Source: Clostridiales bacterium (lineage in GTDB: Bacteria; Bacillota; Clostridia; Oscillospirales; Butyricicoccaceae). Taken from it: a stretch of 13,976 bases of DNA. Every line of letters starts with the position of its first letter. The first letter of the stretch is position 1. Below, in pieces: positions 13,514 through 13,976 of the stretch. Below the pieces are notes generated by a model that was given only the letters and a program-made list of their open reading frames with translations, made no database searches and was not told where the DNA came from. Where the stretch lies: positions 1 through 13,976 of the forward strand of contig JANZZB010000028.1 of the NCBI GenBank assembly GCA_026419635.1, read 5' to 3'. Position numbers and translations under genes: made by a program.

Positions 13514-13975
13514 TTATTCTTTCAAACCGGCTTTACAGCTTTCCCTGATGATTTGCATTACTTCAGAAGGTTCTTTGCATTTCATAATGGCTTTAACATT
13601 TTCTTCGTTTCCGAAAAATGTCATAAGAGAAGACAGCATTTTAATACTATCGTCCATCTTCTTTAAGGAAAGGCAAACAATAACGTAGACATTCAGCGCC
13701 TCACTCGGGTCTCCCATATTGTAAAAAATAACCGGTTTTTTAGGTACTGCAATGGTAACGGCTATTTCCTTGTTATGCTCGGGATACGTGTGCGGAATTG
13801 CAATATTATATTCTCCGACCGGTAAACCTGTCGGGTATTCGTTTTCCCTTTTAAGCAGTCCTTCCGCAAAGGTTTCTCTTACAATTCCCTTTTCTATCAG
13901 GACTTTTGAAATATTATTAAGTACTTCATCCCTGGTGTCTCCTTCAACACCCAAAAGAATCAAGTCTTCTCTCAC
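13514..13975 (-). CDS. PTS EIIA component, fructose/mannitol/galactitol (GatA-like) type
   Basis: Cytoplasmic phosphotransfer protein that would receive phosphate from HPr and pass it to an EIIB. The 153 residues match the usual length of a single-domain EIIA of this class. The diagnostic NIAIPHTYPEH segment puts the phosphorylated histidine at residue 62. From memory, the N-terminal spacing aligns without gaps to E. coli GatA, which also has His62, including the EYPTGLPV stretch just before it. The start used here is a GTG that falls at the window edge. The gap-free alignment supports it, but its ribosome binding site lies outside the window, so an upstream start cannot be excluded. It is followed 17 bases later by the aldolase-family gene and looks like part of the same transcript. 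No EIIC membrane permease is visible; it may lie beyond the right edge. Family assignment is strong; the sugar is unknown. Confidence 0.85.
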   Translation of the reverse strand: MREDLILLGVEGDTRDEVLNNISKVLIEKGIVRETFAEGLLKRENEYPTGLPVGEYNIAIPHTYPEHNKEIAVTIAVPKKPVIFYNMGDPSEALNVYVIVCLSLKKMDDSIKMLSSLMTFFGNEENVKAIMKCKEPSEVMQIIRESCKAGLKE

Positions 13976-13976
13976 T

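Noticed and set aside
1..13976. CRISPR array, insertion sequence, prophage or integrase signature
   Set aside because: No regularly spaced repeats, transposase or integrase-like ORFs, or terminal repeats flanking a block were seen.

Overview
The window looks like chromosome from an endospore-forming, fermentative Clostridia-type Firmicute. Base composition is low to moderate GC, nearly every gene has a strong GGAGG-type ribosome binding site, and TTG and GTG starts occur. The gene content also fits: SpoIIE, a PadR-controlled membrane operon, a D-lactate dehydrogenase, and PTS components beside an acetoin-dehydrogenase-like complex. All supported protein genes lie on the minus strand, so the biological reading order runs from right to left.

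Right side (13975 to 6715): an operon that begins at or beyond the right edge. Its order is a galactitol-type PTS EIIA, a class II aldolase/epimerase-family enzyme, a GatB-like EIIB that lacks the phosphorylatable cysteine, then a four-gene thiamine-diphosphate/lipoate dehydrogenase complex (E1 alpha, E1 beta, E2, and an E3 carrying its own lipoyl domain). A 70-residue protein of unknown function and a terminator hairpin close the block. The E1 subunits look like AcoA/AcoB, so acetoin or a related alpha-hydroxyketone is the likeliest substrate. The E2 has two tandem subunit-binding domains and Val in place of Asp in the HxxxDG active-site motif. A 169-base, hairpin-rich leader with competing Shine-Dalgarno pairings and a mini-ORF sits between E1 beta and E2. 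The EIIA, aldolase and dehydrogenase genes suggest one catabolic route: import and phosphorylation of an unusual sugar or polyol, cleavage or epimerisation, then oxidative cleavage of a carbonyl product to acetyl-CoA. That link is inferred from gene order only.

Middle (6600 to 6374): a compact structured noncoding RNA with an extended -10 promoter and an excellent intrinsic terminator. It contains no convincing ORF. It may be a raiA-motif RNA, but I cannot confirm this from sequence alone.

Middle-left (6340 to 4276): a padR operon. It comprises a PadR regulator, a four-helix membrane protein with a permease-prefix/DUF1700-like N-terminus, and a membrane-anchored DUF4097-type beta-solenoid protein. 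The promoter has a perfect TTGACA box overlapped by one arm of an inverted repeat, suggesting autoregulation. The operon ends in its own terminator.

Left (4090 to 1): a monocistronic D-lactate dehydrogenase with an unusual Cys-rich tail and a strong terminator, then spoIIE with a TTG start, then a 90-residue tail-anchored protein. At the extreme left edge two hairpins hint at a structured RNA or terminator that is cut by the window boundary.
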